Below, piece by piece: positions 22,701 to 34,020 of a stretch of 64,000 bases of DNA (positions within the stretch are counted from its first letter, which is position 1; every line of letters begins with the position of its first letter). A program made the translations under genes and the position numbers. The stretch covers positions 32,163,445-32,227,444 of the forward strand of contig NW_022145603.1 of the NCBI RefSeq assembly GCF_000002235.5. Direction: 5' to 3'. Under the pieces are notes generated by a model, which was not told where the DNA came from, searched no databases, and worked only from the letters and a program-made list of their open reading frames with translations. The DNA is from Strongylocentrotus purpuratus. Taxonomy: Eukaryota; Echinodermata; Echinoidea; Camarodonta; Strongylocentrotidae.

Positions 22701-22836
22701 AATGTAGACATATTTGGAAATCAGAATATATTGACTGTGAAAGCAAATGATCAATACAGTGCCGAACTAACATAGTATTGTAAATGTCTTATCTTGTGAC
22801 AGAATTGTACATAGACCATGTATACTATTCTAAAAT
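19789..22836. other. 3' UTR/intergenic stretch
   Basis: Very AT-rich. Two diverged copies of a short motif occur: about 20340-20430 (GTGCAGGAATGTGCAGATTG) and 21985-22060 (ATACAGGAATGCGCAGGTTG). GAATTGTACATAGACCAT occurs at about 22519 and 22802. Open frames at 20109-20598 show no domain. No gene is called. Confidence 0.5.
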
Positions 22837-24870
22837 GGTGTAGAAAGGAGATAATGATGTTAGTTTCAGTGGTGTAGAAAGGAGATAATGATGTTAGTTT
22901 CAGTGGTGTAGAAAGGAGATAATGATGTTAGTTTCAGTGGTGTAGAAAGGAGATAATGATGTTAGTTTCAGTGGTGTAGAAAGGAGATAATGATGTTAGT
23001 TTCAGTGGTGTATAAAGAGATAATGATGTTAGTTTCAGTGGTGTAGAAAGGAGATAATGATGTTAGTTTCAGTGGTGTAGAAAGGAGATAATGATGTTAG
23101 TTTCAGTGGTGTAGAAAGGAGATAATGATGTTAGTTTCAGTGGTGTAGAAAGGAGATAATGATGTTAGTTTCAGTGGTGTAGAAAGGAGATAATGATGTT
23201 AGTTTCAGTGGTGTATAAAGAGATAATGATGTTAGTTTCAGTGGTGTAGAAAGGAGATAATGATGTTAGTTTCAGTGGTGTAGAAAGGAGATAATGATGT
23301 TATTTTCAGTGGTGTAGAAAGGAGATAATGATGTTAGTTTCAGTGGTGTAGAAAGGAGATAATGATGTTAGTTTCAGTGGTGTAGAAAGGAGATAATGAT
23401 GTTAGTTTCAGTGGTGTATAAAGAGATAATGATGTTAGTTTCAGTGGTGTAGAAAGGAGATAATGATGTTAGTTTCAGTGGTGTAGAAAGGAGATAATGA
23501 TGTTAGTTTCAGTGGTGTAGAAAGGAGATAATGATGTTAGTTTCAGTGGTGTAGAAAGGAGATAATGATGTTAGTTTCAGTGGTGTAGAAAGGAGATAAT
23601 GATGTTAGTAAGTTCAGTGGTGTATAAAGAGATAATGATGTTAGTTTCAGTGGTGTAGAAAGGAGATAATGATGTTAGTTTCAGTGGTGTAGAAAGGAGA
23701 TAATGATGTTAGTTTCAGTGGTGTAGAAAGGAGATAATGATGTTAGTTTCAGTGGTGTAGAAAGGAGATAATGATGTTAGTTTCAGTGGTGTATAAAGGA
23801 GATAATGATGTTAGTTTCAGTGGTGTAGAAAGGAGATAATGATGTTAGTTTCAGTGGTGTAGAAAGGAGATAATGATGTTAGTTTCAGTGGTGTATAAAG
23901 AGATAATGATGTTAGTTTCAGTGGTGTAGAAAGGAGATAATGATGTTAGTTTCAGTCGTGTAGAAAGGAGATAATGATGTTAGTTTCAGTGGTGTAGAAA
24001 GGAGATAATGATGTTAGTTTCAGTGGTGTAGAAAGGAGATAATGATGTTAGTTTCAGTGGTGTAGAAAGGAGATAATGATGTTAGTTTCAGTGGTGTAGA
24101 AAGGAGATAATGATGTTAGTTTCAGTGGTGTATAAAGGAGATAATGATGTTAGTTTCAGTGGTGTAGAAAGGAGATAATGATGTTAGTTTCAGTGGTGTA
24201 GAAAGGAGATAATGATGTTAGTTTCAGTGGTGTATAAAGAGATAATGATGTTAGTTTCAGTGGTGTAGAAAGGAGATAATGATGTTAGTTTCAGTGGTGT
24301 AGAAAGGAGATAATGATGTTAGTTTCAGTGGTGTAGAAAGGAGATAATGATGTTAGTTTCAGTGGTGTAGAAAGGAGATAATGATGTTAGTTTCAGTGGT
24401 GTAGAAAGGAGATAATGATGTTAGTTTCAGTGGTGTATAAAGAGATAATGATGTTAGTTTCAGTGGTGTAGAAAGGAGATAATGATGTTAGTTTCAGTGG
24501 TGTAGAAAGGAGATAATGATGTTAGTTTCAGTGGTGTAGAAAGGAGATAATGATGTTAGTTTCAGTGGTGTAGAAAGGAGATAATGATGTTAGTTTCAGT
24601 GGTGTAGAAAGGAGATAATGATGTTAGTTTCAGTGGTGTAGAAAGGAGATAATGATGTTAGTTTCAGTGGTGTATAAAGAGATAATGATGTTAGTTTCAG
24701 TGGTGTAGAAAGGAGATAATGATGTTAGTTTCAGTGGTGTAGAAAGGAGATAATGATGTTATTTTCAGTGGTGTAGAAAGGAGATAATGATGTTAGTTTC
24801 AGTGGTGTATAAAGAGATAATGATGTTAGTTTCAGTGGTGTAGAAAGGAGATAATTATGTTAGTTTCAGT
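22837..24870. repeat. 34-bp minisatellite, 60 copies, higher-order
   Basis: The unit starts GGTGTAGAAAGGAGATAATG and ends TTAGTTTCAGT (34 bases). Nine units are a 33-base variant with TATAAAGAG (unit starts about 23007, 23210, 23413, 23619, 23890, 24229, 24432, 24669 and 24804). Two are 34-base TATAAAGGAG variants (23788, 24127), and one unit has a 3-base insertion (near 23610). The arithmetic gives 60 units in 2034 bases. Variants recur every six units (203 bases) at first, and later show a ten-unit (339-base) offset. The unit length is not a multiple of three, and no gene overlaps it. Confidence 0.97.
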
Positions 24871-25483
24871 GACATTATCATTTGGTTCTAAAGGTTATTA
24901 TATCAGTTTTAAAGATTGTTTCCCTTTGTTACGCTTTCGCTTCAGTTATTACATTGTATATAGTATCTTTTCATGTTGGCCTATATTTGTGTACAGATTA
25001 ATGTTATGATAAACCGGAGTTGTGTTTATTCCATATCAAAATTTAACCATGTATTTTTTTCTATATATAACTAATCACATATGTATATACAGCGTGAGTC
25101 ACAACGAGGAAAGCTAGATTCAACGCTATAAATAACACGACCGCAACTATTTTTAGAAATTTCAACTCAAAGGGAATTTCAATACCCTATTGTATGTCCC
25201 ATGGAAATCATGTTCAGCTTACTCAAAATGATCAAGAAGTGCCTCAAAAAAGTAAAAAATCTTTGAGTGACTGGTTTAACCATACTCGTTTCCCCAATAG
25301 ACTGTAGTGTTATAAAAAACCGTTCGGCGAACAGTCTTCAAAATTTGTAATTCCAATCATTAATATCTTGATAATCAGACAAGCGATCGGCTTGTAAAAG
25401 TCATGGATTTCCTGACTTACCTAAAGGTTTATAATTATCATTGCAGCATGAGCTAAATCAAGGATTATTTCTAAAGGATCTTT
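24871..25483. other. Spacer without recognised feature
   Basis: AT-rich sequence between the minisatellite and the fold-back element; no coding or repeat signal noticed. Confidence 0.5.
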
Positions 25484-26074
25484 GAGGCTGTTCACACCGC
25501 AATGAGATAGCGCGGTCTATCGTAGCACCCCCTTTTTTCTAGCGCGCGCTAGACCGCGCTCTCTCTCGTGGACCACCCCCAAGAGGTGCTCCAGTGGCAG
25601 CCTCTAAGAGGCTGTTCACACCGGCAGAGATAACGCGCGCTAGACCGCGCTATCTCTGCGGTTTGGAAGGTACAACGTCGTTTTGGTCCGCCCAACAGCG
25701 AGCCACGGCGAGCCAAAACGGCGTGCCACAGGAGCACCTCTTGGAGGCTGTTCACACCGCAATGAGATAGCGCGGTCTATCGTAGCACCCCCTTTTTTCT
25801 AGCGCGCGCTAGACCGCGCTATCTCTCGTGGACCACCCCCAAGAGGTGCTCCAGTGGCACGCCGTTTTGGCTCGCCGTGGCTCGCTGTTGGGCGGACCGA
25901 AACGACGTTGCATCTTCCACACCGCAGAGATAGCGCGAGGGAGCGCGCGCTATCTCTGCCAGTGTGAACAGCCTCATAGGGGTGGTCCACGAGAGATAGC
26001 GCGGTCTAGCGCGCGCTAGAAAAAAGGGGGTGCTACGATAGACCGCGCTATCTCACTGCGGTGTGAACAACCTC
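25484..26074. mobile_element. GC-rich fold-back DNA element
   Basis: Ends GAGGCTGTTCACACCGCA and, mirrored, GAGGTTGTTCACACCGCA. The arm (GCGGTCTATCGTAGCACCCC, then TCTAGCGCGCGCTAGACCGC) occurs three times: twice direct (25484 and 25746) and once inverted at the right end. Internal GAGATAGCGCG/CGCGCTATCTC pairs make it a set of nested palindromes. Much more GC-rich than its surroundings, with no transposase. Small ORFs inside are by-products of the palindromes. Confidence 0.85.
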
Positions 26075-26107
26075 TATGACAAAGTTACCGAATCCCTTTA
26101 ATGTAAG

Positions 26108-29100
26108 AATTCATAAAAGCGTACATTATTAAAACGATAATTTCATGGATGTCAAAATATGCTGCGAAAATAGATAATCAATTTGTTAAGAAAATTATTC
26201 TCTTGTAAATAAATGTTATAGAGTGTTCTAAAATGGTATGAGTTTAATACAACAAAATAACGCTGGTATATCCCATTTCCTGAGAGGTGCCTTTCTTCCT
26301 AAAATAAAAGTTAATGATTGGAACTGAAATCCATCGACTCATCTTTTCTGTTATAATCACCGGTGGTCTTGTGTGGTTGATGTACGAGGGAGACTAGAGC
26401 CTCATACAAAGTTAGAGAGCAAACATTGAGAGAGACTGAGTGTTTACATGTATTTACGAAAGCAGTGAGACAATTTCCGTAAGAGTTATCCTAAAGCGAA
26501 CATAATTGTTTACATAATTTCATGGAAGTCAAGGTTTGATTATGGTGTGAAAACAAATGATCATTTTATGAAAAGCATTGTAAAAGTATTCCGTTGTGAT
26601 TGGATCATTATGGACTGTTAATTAAGCAATACCCACTTCCGGGATAACAGGGGCACACACCCTTAGTTTTCCCCAAATCAATTACAAACCTTAGAGCAAT
26701 GAAAATGTGTCCCTTTTGTTATTGAAAATGGTGCCCATCCGAGAGGAACAAAAACAAAATATTCAGATAGTTCATTTTGTGCCTCATGTACCTATTAGAC
26801 TACACCTTTCCCCTTTATCAAAATAAACGGTCTTCCTAACTTTGGTTCTTGCTGAAATTTTACCTGACTGAATGCCTTGCTCTTCTGAAAAAAGTTTCAT
26901 TTCTGAAAAATGCAGACACCTCTATTCATAACAATTAAATGCCCTTATCATTATTTTAAAGAACCGTAAGAAAACTACCTTCTCATTGGGTCTGAAATTT
27001 TTGTTTTATTCAAGTCATGCTTGCCTGTAATCAGAACATTTTCATTTTGTTTCCCCACAAATATGGCTCAAATGCATTTTCAATACAATGGTGCTCAGTA
27101 AAGCGTGTTATGAATGGCTGTGATAAATATATCATTTGAAAGCACCCCGGCCCCTGGATACGTCACTGATGTCTTTCTAGTGTTCATGCATAACGATGAA
27201 AATATTTTTCTTTACATGCTTTTCAATTCGTCCACAAAAGCTCTCCTAGGTTAAAGTTCAGACTATAAGCCAGACAATTGACTTTATTTCATTCGATTTT
27301 TTCTTTTCTTCCATCAATAGCAGGTAGTGTCTGAATTGCTAACACCGGGTATTACTTTAGCGGGGCGGTAAAATCCCACATTTAGGCAATTTACAAAGAG
27401 AAAGCAAATTTGATCTCACGTTGGGGTTCACAAGGTTTATAATTTTCATGTCAATCTGACATTAGTTTCGTCATCAAAGTAATTTTAAGCGCAATGGGGT
27501 GTCCTTACTGTATTGTCCATGAATAGAAATCCAACCTTCATAGTAAAGAACTTTCATAGAAAACAAAAAAATCAGGGAAGCAGACAAGTAAAAATTGGAA
27601 TAAAATCAGACAAAAACTAACAAAACATTTGACTTTTGGAAAGTTGTAATCAGTATACGTATCTGAACTTAAAATTTTCTGAATTGATAAGTCTCTGTAT
27701 CGCAGTGCCAGACAATTTTCTCATTTATTCCAAAACACAAAATTACTGAAATATAGATTCATCTCTCAAGATGTATGACTCGCGATAGTCTTTTCCCTTT
27801 AAGAGGACCTATCATAATATACGATCTATAAGAGGCCTATATCTTGAGTAGTGACCCAAGGGAGACTACAATCAGAACAAAAGAGAAATTAATGATATTT
27901 GTGTACACGACTAGCGGGAGTATTGTTAATCCACTGACAACATTTCAAACATTCATAACTCTCCTATTATTAAGCTGATCGATGTCTAACTTTTGCCATT
28001 CTTTTTTTCCTATTTTGTTTCACTTTCATACAAATGGAATAGTTACAAAGATAGGAATGCCCTAATTAACCGCGTGTATATGACTCATGCTCCGGTGACC
28101 ATTGCCCATAGCAGGTCAATATCGTACACTAACTGGATTTCTAACTTTAGATATTAGATTCAAGATTCAAATGATTTTATTTCCCATGCAAAACATAATA
28201 CAATAACATTGCAATGTTATTTGCAATTATTCCTGAACATGGCCCTAACTCTTTTGTGTACATATATATAGCTTTGATAAAATGAAACGTCTGGGTTTGG
28301 ATTAATGTGATCGGAATCAAAGAAATGTTTCACAGGGGACAGGTAAAAATGTCAGAGGTAAACAAATCAGAGGTAACCATTTCAGAAGGTAAAAAACGCC
28401 AGAGGTTTAAATGCTAGACGTACGTAAACATGTTTCATTATTTTGTATCGATTGAATAAACTTTGAATTTTTAACTATTCTGTTGGAAAGTATATTCGGA
28501 GCAAGTTTGAATACTGTAAGACGGGCTGTTTTCCAAAAGGGAGTATCAGATGTCAACCAAGCGAATTGTTTGAAAAAAGCATCGGACGGAGTCCCCTATG
28601 TTAATTTTGTCATTAAAGTAACATGCCGCCCTCTTGTGGAGTTAGATTCAGAATATCATAGTTTGTATCATTTCTCCCTGGCCATATATTACAGAAAAAC
28701 AGCATGTGGGGCATGAATAACCCAGTATACCTGGGATAATTGAAGAAAGAAAATATCAATCTCCTTATAACACCCGAGCAAGAGCGTACGCAGGGGGTGG
28801 GGGGGGGGGTGGGGTTAACCCCCCTCCCCTTGAGTTCTTTTATGTATATGTTTTGTGTATATTTTTGAAGAAAACCCACCCCCTTATGAGATTATGCCAT
28901 TGGCTGACCTTAAAAAGGTGACCTTACCCCCCCCCCCCCAACGGAACAAAATGTCAAATTTTCAAATTTCGAGACCAAAAAAAGAGAAAAAGTGTCCTCT
29001 TACCCCACCCCCCCCACGCTTATTCAGCGGTTGGCTGAGTCGTTGCGATTTTTTGGGCCCGATTTTAACCCCCCCCCCCCTGGAAAAAATCGTGCGTACG

Positions 29101-29480
29101 CCACTGCACCCGAGTTATGTTCGACTTCAATCGCAACTAGATTATATATCGCTCAAGACGGCTATCTGTAAGGTTCTGAATTGCTACAACTCGATATAAT
29201 CTGGGGGATCTGTAAATGCTCGCGCGTTTGCGCATACTCTTGCTTCTCCCCACCCCCGTTTGGAAAATCCTGGATCCGCCTCTGCTAATTACCATTCCAC
29301 TTTTTGCGCTTGGCAAACAAACCCCTTTTGTAACCATTTATTTCAATATTCCTTTTAAATAGCTATGCTCGCTTGGATGCTTTACATTATTCCATTATTT
29401 GCTCCTGGAAGCTAACACAATAGACATGTTTGGTGTTCGGTTCGAAGATTGAGGGTCTGGGTTCATGCGTGGGTGCGTAC
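26108..29480. repeat. Block duplication, unit 1 (upstream of gene B)
   Basis: Aligns collinearly with 35910-39090 (for example AAAGCGTACATTATTAAAA, TGAAAGCACCCCGGCCCCTG, GCTCGCTTGGATG), with scattered substitutions. Differences include a hAT-like insertion here (28779-29106) and about 430 bases (26565-27000) absent from unit 2. ORF 28483-28716 is a shadow with no domain. Confidence 0.9.
28779..29106. mobile_element. hAT-like MITE with 8-bp duplication
   Basis: Ends CAAGAGCGTACGCA and, mirrored, CAGTGGCGTACGCA. The 8-bp CACCCGAG flanks it on both sides (28771-28778, 29107-29114). The paralogous site at about 38713 reads through without the insert (ACACCTGAGTTATG). The interior is dominated by G and C runs. 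Confidence 0.83.
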
Positions 29481-31924
29481 CGTACAACGCTAAGTGTTGA
29501 TATTGACTTGATGTAACTCTAATACTCTGGCAGGTCATACACTTTGACAACGACTTGTATTTACGTATTTATTTATTCATGTGGTCTTATAGACAGGTGG
29601 TCATTTGTTATATTTCTTTTCTTCAGATACCAGACAATCTAACAATTTGCACCTTTCCGGCCTCATGCTTACCTTAATTTTAACATAAAACAGTCTCTTT
29701 CTGTATAAAAAAAACACACAAATATGTCGGTCTAGTGGTCTGTACCCTAAATCGATAAATGAAGAAAATTTGGCTTAAGTAAATACCAAAACACTTGTAA
29801 AATAGTTTAAACTACTTTAACAGATAATTGAAAAAAGACTATTTAATTCAGCTATATGCAACTTAGCGATCGGGACCCATTCATCTCTCTCCCACTTTCT
29901 CTCTCTCTGTGTCTGTCTCCATTTCTCATTCTCTCTCTCTCTCTCTCTGGTTATGTCTATCCAGTGATATGTGAGTTAAACCCTGGTCTATCTTTCTCTC
30001 TAGCTTTACCACACTCTGAATCACTTCATATTTTGTTAATTCCTTTTCCCTCTACCTTCCTTCTCTTCTTTCTCCGGGAACGGGGGGGGGGGGGATGCTT
30101 GTTCCAAAAATGTCCAGTAAAGGGGTACTTTTCACGCAGCAAAGTCCGGCTATTAACACACAACAAAATTGGTCCGTAATGACTTTACACACCGGACCGG
30201 AGGGGGATGTTCTCAAAAGGAGGGAACATGCGTACGCGTACCCTAAATAACACTGAGTTTGGGGGTGGGGGGGGGGGGGGGCTATAGCGCTTTCCATTGA
30301 CTTCCTTACTTCTTGGAGAGGGTGGAAGGAGAGAGAAACTGTCCACCTACCCATCCCACGTTGGTGTTGCTGTTGTGTGTGCGTGTGTGTGTGTGTGTGT
30401 GTGTTTGTGTGGGTCAACATATCGTCTATTCGTTTGATCAAATGGTCTTTCCTTTCTATGACCTGAGGGCGTTTAGTATACAAGCATACCTTTTTATCAT
30501 GTCTAACTATTTTGAAGAAAAGAATTTTCTTGAAGGCCATAAGAAGTGAATAATATATTTTTAACCCACTGTTTTTAAATTGTTACTTACTGAGATCTAC
30601 GTAAACCATCACTGTTATCATAATGTTGTTTTATTTTGCTCTCTTTGTTATGCAATATCATCTGAAAATAGTAAACAAACAAAAAAAGAAATTAAAGGAC
30701 CAGTGCAATGTTTGTGATAATCACTACACCATTCTGGCAAAAACGATAATCCCTTCGTTGGACCCAGATTTACGATGTAATCAAGAAAAGAGACCTTAAA
30801 CATTTTGGATGAAAGTTAAAGGTACCTACAGTTTAAGATCCGTAATTCTCATCAATTAGTTCAGCCCAACATATAGCATATGTTTTAATATTTCAGTCAT
30901 TGAAATAAATGATTTCCCATACATTTAATATTGAGCCATTATGAATATTTTTAGAGCACTGGGGGGGGGGGGGGGGGGGGGGCTTAGGTGCCCCCAAAAG
31001 ATGTAATATTGGATGAACTTACTAAAACACCCTTCCAAGTGTCTAATCATGAGAATAGGTGCATCAATACATGGATCTACTTGGGACTAGTCATCATCAT
31101 TATCATTATATCTGTGTCATCATTATCATTATATCGGTGTCATCATTATCATTATATCAGTGTCATCATTATCATTATATCTGTGTCATCATTATCATTA
31201 TATCTGTGTCATCATTATTTTTGTTGCGGTATTATCATTGTTCAAATAATGGAGGCTAACAATGACAATGTTTACATGTTTCAAGTTAATGAGTCATAGC
31301 TTTCTGTTACAAATTGATGGACTGATTGATTTTTGTCTAGTATTCTTTCGGAGTTCAGAATGAAGCATGAAAACATGTCCAGAAAATTGAGGTTATGTAC
31401 GAATTCATGATGTTTGTCAGTGTTCGCGTATTAAGTACTTGTATACGTTTGGAAACTAGTCTTAAAGTGCAGACACCGTTACGCACTCCAACAATGGATT
31501 GTGTCTCCAAACAATGCATGGACGTAGACTTTTGGCTGTGTGCGTGGGCTAGAACAAATGCCGGTTTAGTGGGTTGTAGCCTATATCGAGAAATGTAGAC
31601 AAATTAGCTCAAGTAAATGGCAGAAGAACTTTGATAAAATTGTCCTATGTGCTGAATTTCTTGCGTATTCAAGAAAAAAGTACGGTAATTTTGAAAGCAG
31701 ATTTTAGGAAAGATTAAACAAAATAGCACTAACAGTAATATTTTCCGATTATAGAATAATAATAGTTATGAATGATACATCCATTTTTGCGTTCTTCGAA
31801 ATAATACAGAAAATGTAAATTGATATTCAATTGGATTTAATCATATGTTGACGTATCATGGGAAAATGAAAAGCTTTTGCGTTCAAGTGGGTAAGCTCAA
31901 TAGAAATTATGTAGGTAAATATCA
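29481..31924. other. Repeat-rich spacer upstream of gene B
   Basis: Contains a CT-rich tract (29880-29950), G-runs near 30083 and 30263, a (GT)n tract (about 30376-30404), 22 consecutive G (30961-30982) and a 23-bp tandem repeat (31085-31214). Stretches 29733-29812 and 31563-31640 look like diverged copies of one another. No gene recognised. Confidence 0.6.
31085..31214. repeat. 23-bp tandem repeat, about five copies
   Basis: Units of TCATCATTATCATTATATC plus a variable TGTG/GGTG/AGTG. The preceding AATAGGTGCATCAATACATG is also found at about 41553, where only one diverged unit follows, so the tandem grew after the block duplication or was lost there. Confidence 0.85.
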
Positions 31925-32744
31925 CTGCCACTAGCTGGTTTCGGCTCATTCTAAATAGTCAACCGTGCATATCTTCTCTGTTCATGCATTACATTCCTTC
32001 GAGGTGATGTGGTCATGATGACGTACTATCGTGATGATTTTCTACAAAACAACGCCTGTTTCTCACAAAGGGATCCACCATTTTCTCAATATCTGTTTCA
32101 TCGGTTAGTTTAATCGGGAAACTGTAATCAGACACAAATGAACTATTTAGTTCTTATAACTTTGTGTAATATACCATCAAACACAAGGTCAATTCTTCGG
32201 ATAACAAGCAGAGAGCTAAATTATTTTAAAAACTCCAAGCGATTTATCGTGGAACAATATTATGCACTAATATGTGAACGGATTGTACAATCTACAATAT
32301 TCATTTTGTATGCAACTGACCTTCGATGTGATACTTGGATGGACCGGAGCACGTTGATTTATATAAAGGACATCAGACCAATAAAGTGAATATATCAAAC
32401 TTGTACTAACAGCGCCAGGACTGTCCGAGACGGATTTTTAAATTATAACATTTGAATTATGCTCGCAAGTATTACTTTATCAAATTAAAATAATTCCTCT
32501 GCCGTATTTTCCAATGCATACGCACTATTAGGCTTCGAATAGTTTAAACCTGCAGGGTAACAGCGAAAGATATATACCTCTCGAGCTGTAGAGCGGGTAA
32601 CCTCATTAACGTGTATCAGTAGTCTCTTCCTAGAACGATTCACAGGACGCAAAGGTGACTTTGACAAACATGAAGTATTAGGTCCAGAACGAGGAAATAT
32701 CCATAAGCTTTGTTTCAAAATAGGGTCCACAGACATATCCAAAC
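31925..32744 (+). promoter_or_regulatory. Conserved 5' flank of gene B
   Basis: Aligns with the 5' flank of gene C (49743-50552) from CTAGCTGGTTTCGGCTCATT to the start codon, including TTTAATCGGGAAACTGTA, CTTAAACCTGCAGGGTAACA or its equivalent, and GACTGTCCGAGACGG-like text. Both flanks end in AACATGG. It probably contains the promoter and 5' UTR. No TATA box is assigned with confidence. Confidence 0.7.
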
Positions 32745-33806
32745 ATGGATGAGCGAGCAGCAAATAAGCTAGCTTCTGAGGTCGATAAAGCCCTCTCCAC
32801 GGCAGCTTTAGAGGGTCATCTTCATGTAGTTAAGTATCTCGTTGGTCAAGGGGCACAGGTTGAGGGGATTGATAATAATGGTTGGACACCACTTCATGCG
32901 GCATCAATCGGAGGTCATCTTGACGTAATTCAGTTCCTCGTTACTCAAGGAGCACAGGTAGACAGGGGTGGTAATAACGGTTCGATACCACTTCTTGGGG
33001 CATCATTCGGTGGGCATCTTGGTGTAGTTAAGTATCTCTTTGATAAAGGGGCACAGATTGATACGCCTCAAAAAGATGGTTCTACGGCTCTTATGATTGC
33101 ATCAGTTGAAGGTCATCTTGACGTAGTTCAGTACCTCGTAAGTCAAGGAGCACAGGTTGAGAGGGGTAATAATGCTAATAGGACACCACTTCATCACGCA
33201 TCATCAAATGGTCATCTTGAAGTAATTCAGTACCTCGTTACTCAAGGAGCACAGGTTAAGAGGGGTGATGATGATAGGGGTCAGACGCCACTTCATACGG
33301 CATCATTGAATGGGCATCTTGACGTAGTTCAGTATCTCGTTACTAAAGGAGCACAGGTTGAGAGGGACGATAATAGGGGTCAGACGTCACTTCATGCGGC
33401 ATCATCCAATGGTCATCTTGACATAGTTCAGTATCTCTTTGATAAAGGGGCACAGATCGATAAGCCCGCAAAAAAGCATGGTTCTACGGCTCTTCACTTT
33501 GCATCACTACGTGGTCATCTTGATGTAGTTCAGTACCTCGTTATTCAAGGAGCACAGATTGAAAGGCGTGATAATGATGGTAATACACCACTTCTTGATG
33601 CATCACGCAATGGTCATCTTGATGTAGTTCAGTATCTCGTTGGTCAAGGGGCACAGGTTGAGGGGATTGATAATAATGGTTGGACACCACTTCATCTGGC
33701 ATCAATCAGAGGTCATCTTGACGTAATTCAGTTCCTCGTTACTCAAGGTCGAAGAAGAAGCAAAACAAGGAAGAAGAAGAAGAAGAAGAAGAAGAAGACG
33801 AAGTAG
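32745..33806 (+). CDS. Gene B: ankyrin-repeat protein, apparently truncated
   Basis: Seen: a 353-residue frame in one exon, with start context AAACATGG. MDERAANKL is close to gene C's start. Ten 33-residue ankyrin repeats follow from about residue 10 (core GHLDVVQYLV-QGAQVE). Repeat 10 breaks off after FLVTQG, and the frame continues into a basic low-complexity tail (mostly Lys, from a GAA/AAG tract) before TAG. Repeats 9-10 are almost identical in DNA to repeats 1-2, which suggests recombination inside the array. Known: ankyrin repeats bind protein partners. Inferred: a tandem paralogue of gene C that lost its 3' part. I found no gene-C-like donor or linker exon downstream, so it may be a pseudogene or an ankyrin-only protein. 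Confidence 0.78.
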   Translation: MDERAANKLASEVDKALSTAALEGHLHVVKYLVGQGAQVEGIDNNGWTPLHAASIGGHLDVIQFLVTQGAQVDRGGNNGSIPLLGASFGGHLGVVKYLFDKGAQIDTPQKDGSTALMIASVEGHLDVVQYLVSQGAQVERGNNANRTPLHHASSNGHLEVIQYLVTQGAQVKRGDDDRGQTPLHTASLNGHLDVVQYLVTKGAQVERDDNRGQTSLHAASSNGHLDIVQYLFDKGAQIDKPAKKHGSTALHFASLRGHLDVVQYLVIQGAQIERRDNDGNTPLLDASRNGHLDVVQYLVGQGAQVEGIDNNGWTPLHLASIRGHLDVIQFLVTQGRRRSKTRKKKKKKKKKTK

Positions 33807-33870
33807 AAGAATTGAAGAAGAAGAAAGTACAAGAGTAGGAGCTAGAGGAGGAGAAGGAAAACAAGAAAAA
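33753..33870 (+). repeat. GAA/AAG-rich purine tract at gene B 3' end
   Basis: Near-continuous purine run with GAAGAAGAAG blocks, replacing the rest of the ankyrin array and encoding the Lys-rich tail. Confidence 0.85.
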
Positions 33871-33945
33871 CACCGATAAAGACCCTCGATGATATAACTC
33901 GATGGTAACGATAATTATAGACAACATAGTTTTATGATGCACCTT

Positions 33946-34020
33946 CCCTCGCCCCCCTCCCCCTCCCCCTCCTCCTTCCCCTCCCCCTCCCCCTCCCCCT
34001 TCCCCTCCCCCTCCCCCTTC
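33946..34020. repeat. CCCCT/CCTT pyrimidine tract
   Basis: Simple repeat of CCCCTCCCCCT type just 3' of gene B. ORF 33934-34161 is its shadow. Confidence 0.9.

Noticed and set aside
22837..24870. CRISPR-like array
   Set aside because: Units are directly abutting without unique spacers, and the context is eukaryotic. It is a minisatellite.
25549..26019. Three overlapping small proteins with shared segments
   Set aside because: They are translations of both strands of the palindromic fold-back element and have no codon or domain signal.
30052..30549. ORFs of 162 and 78 codons on opposite strands
   Set aside because: Their length comes from GT, CA, G and C simple repeats. No domain and no splice context.
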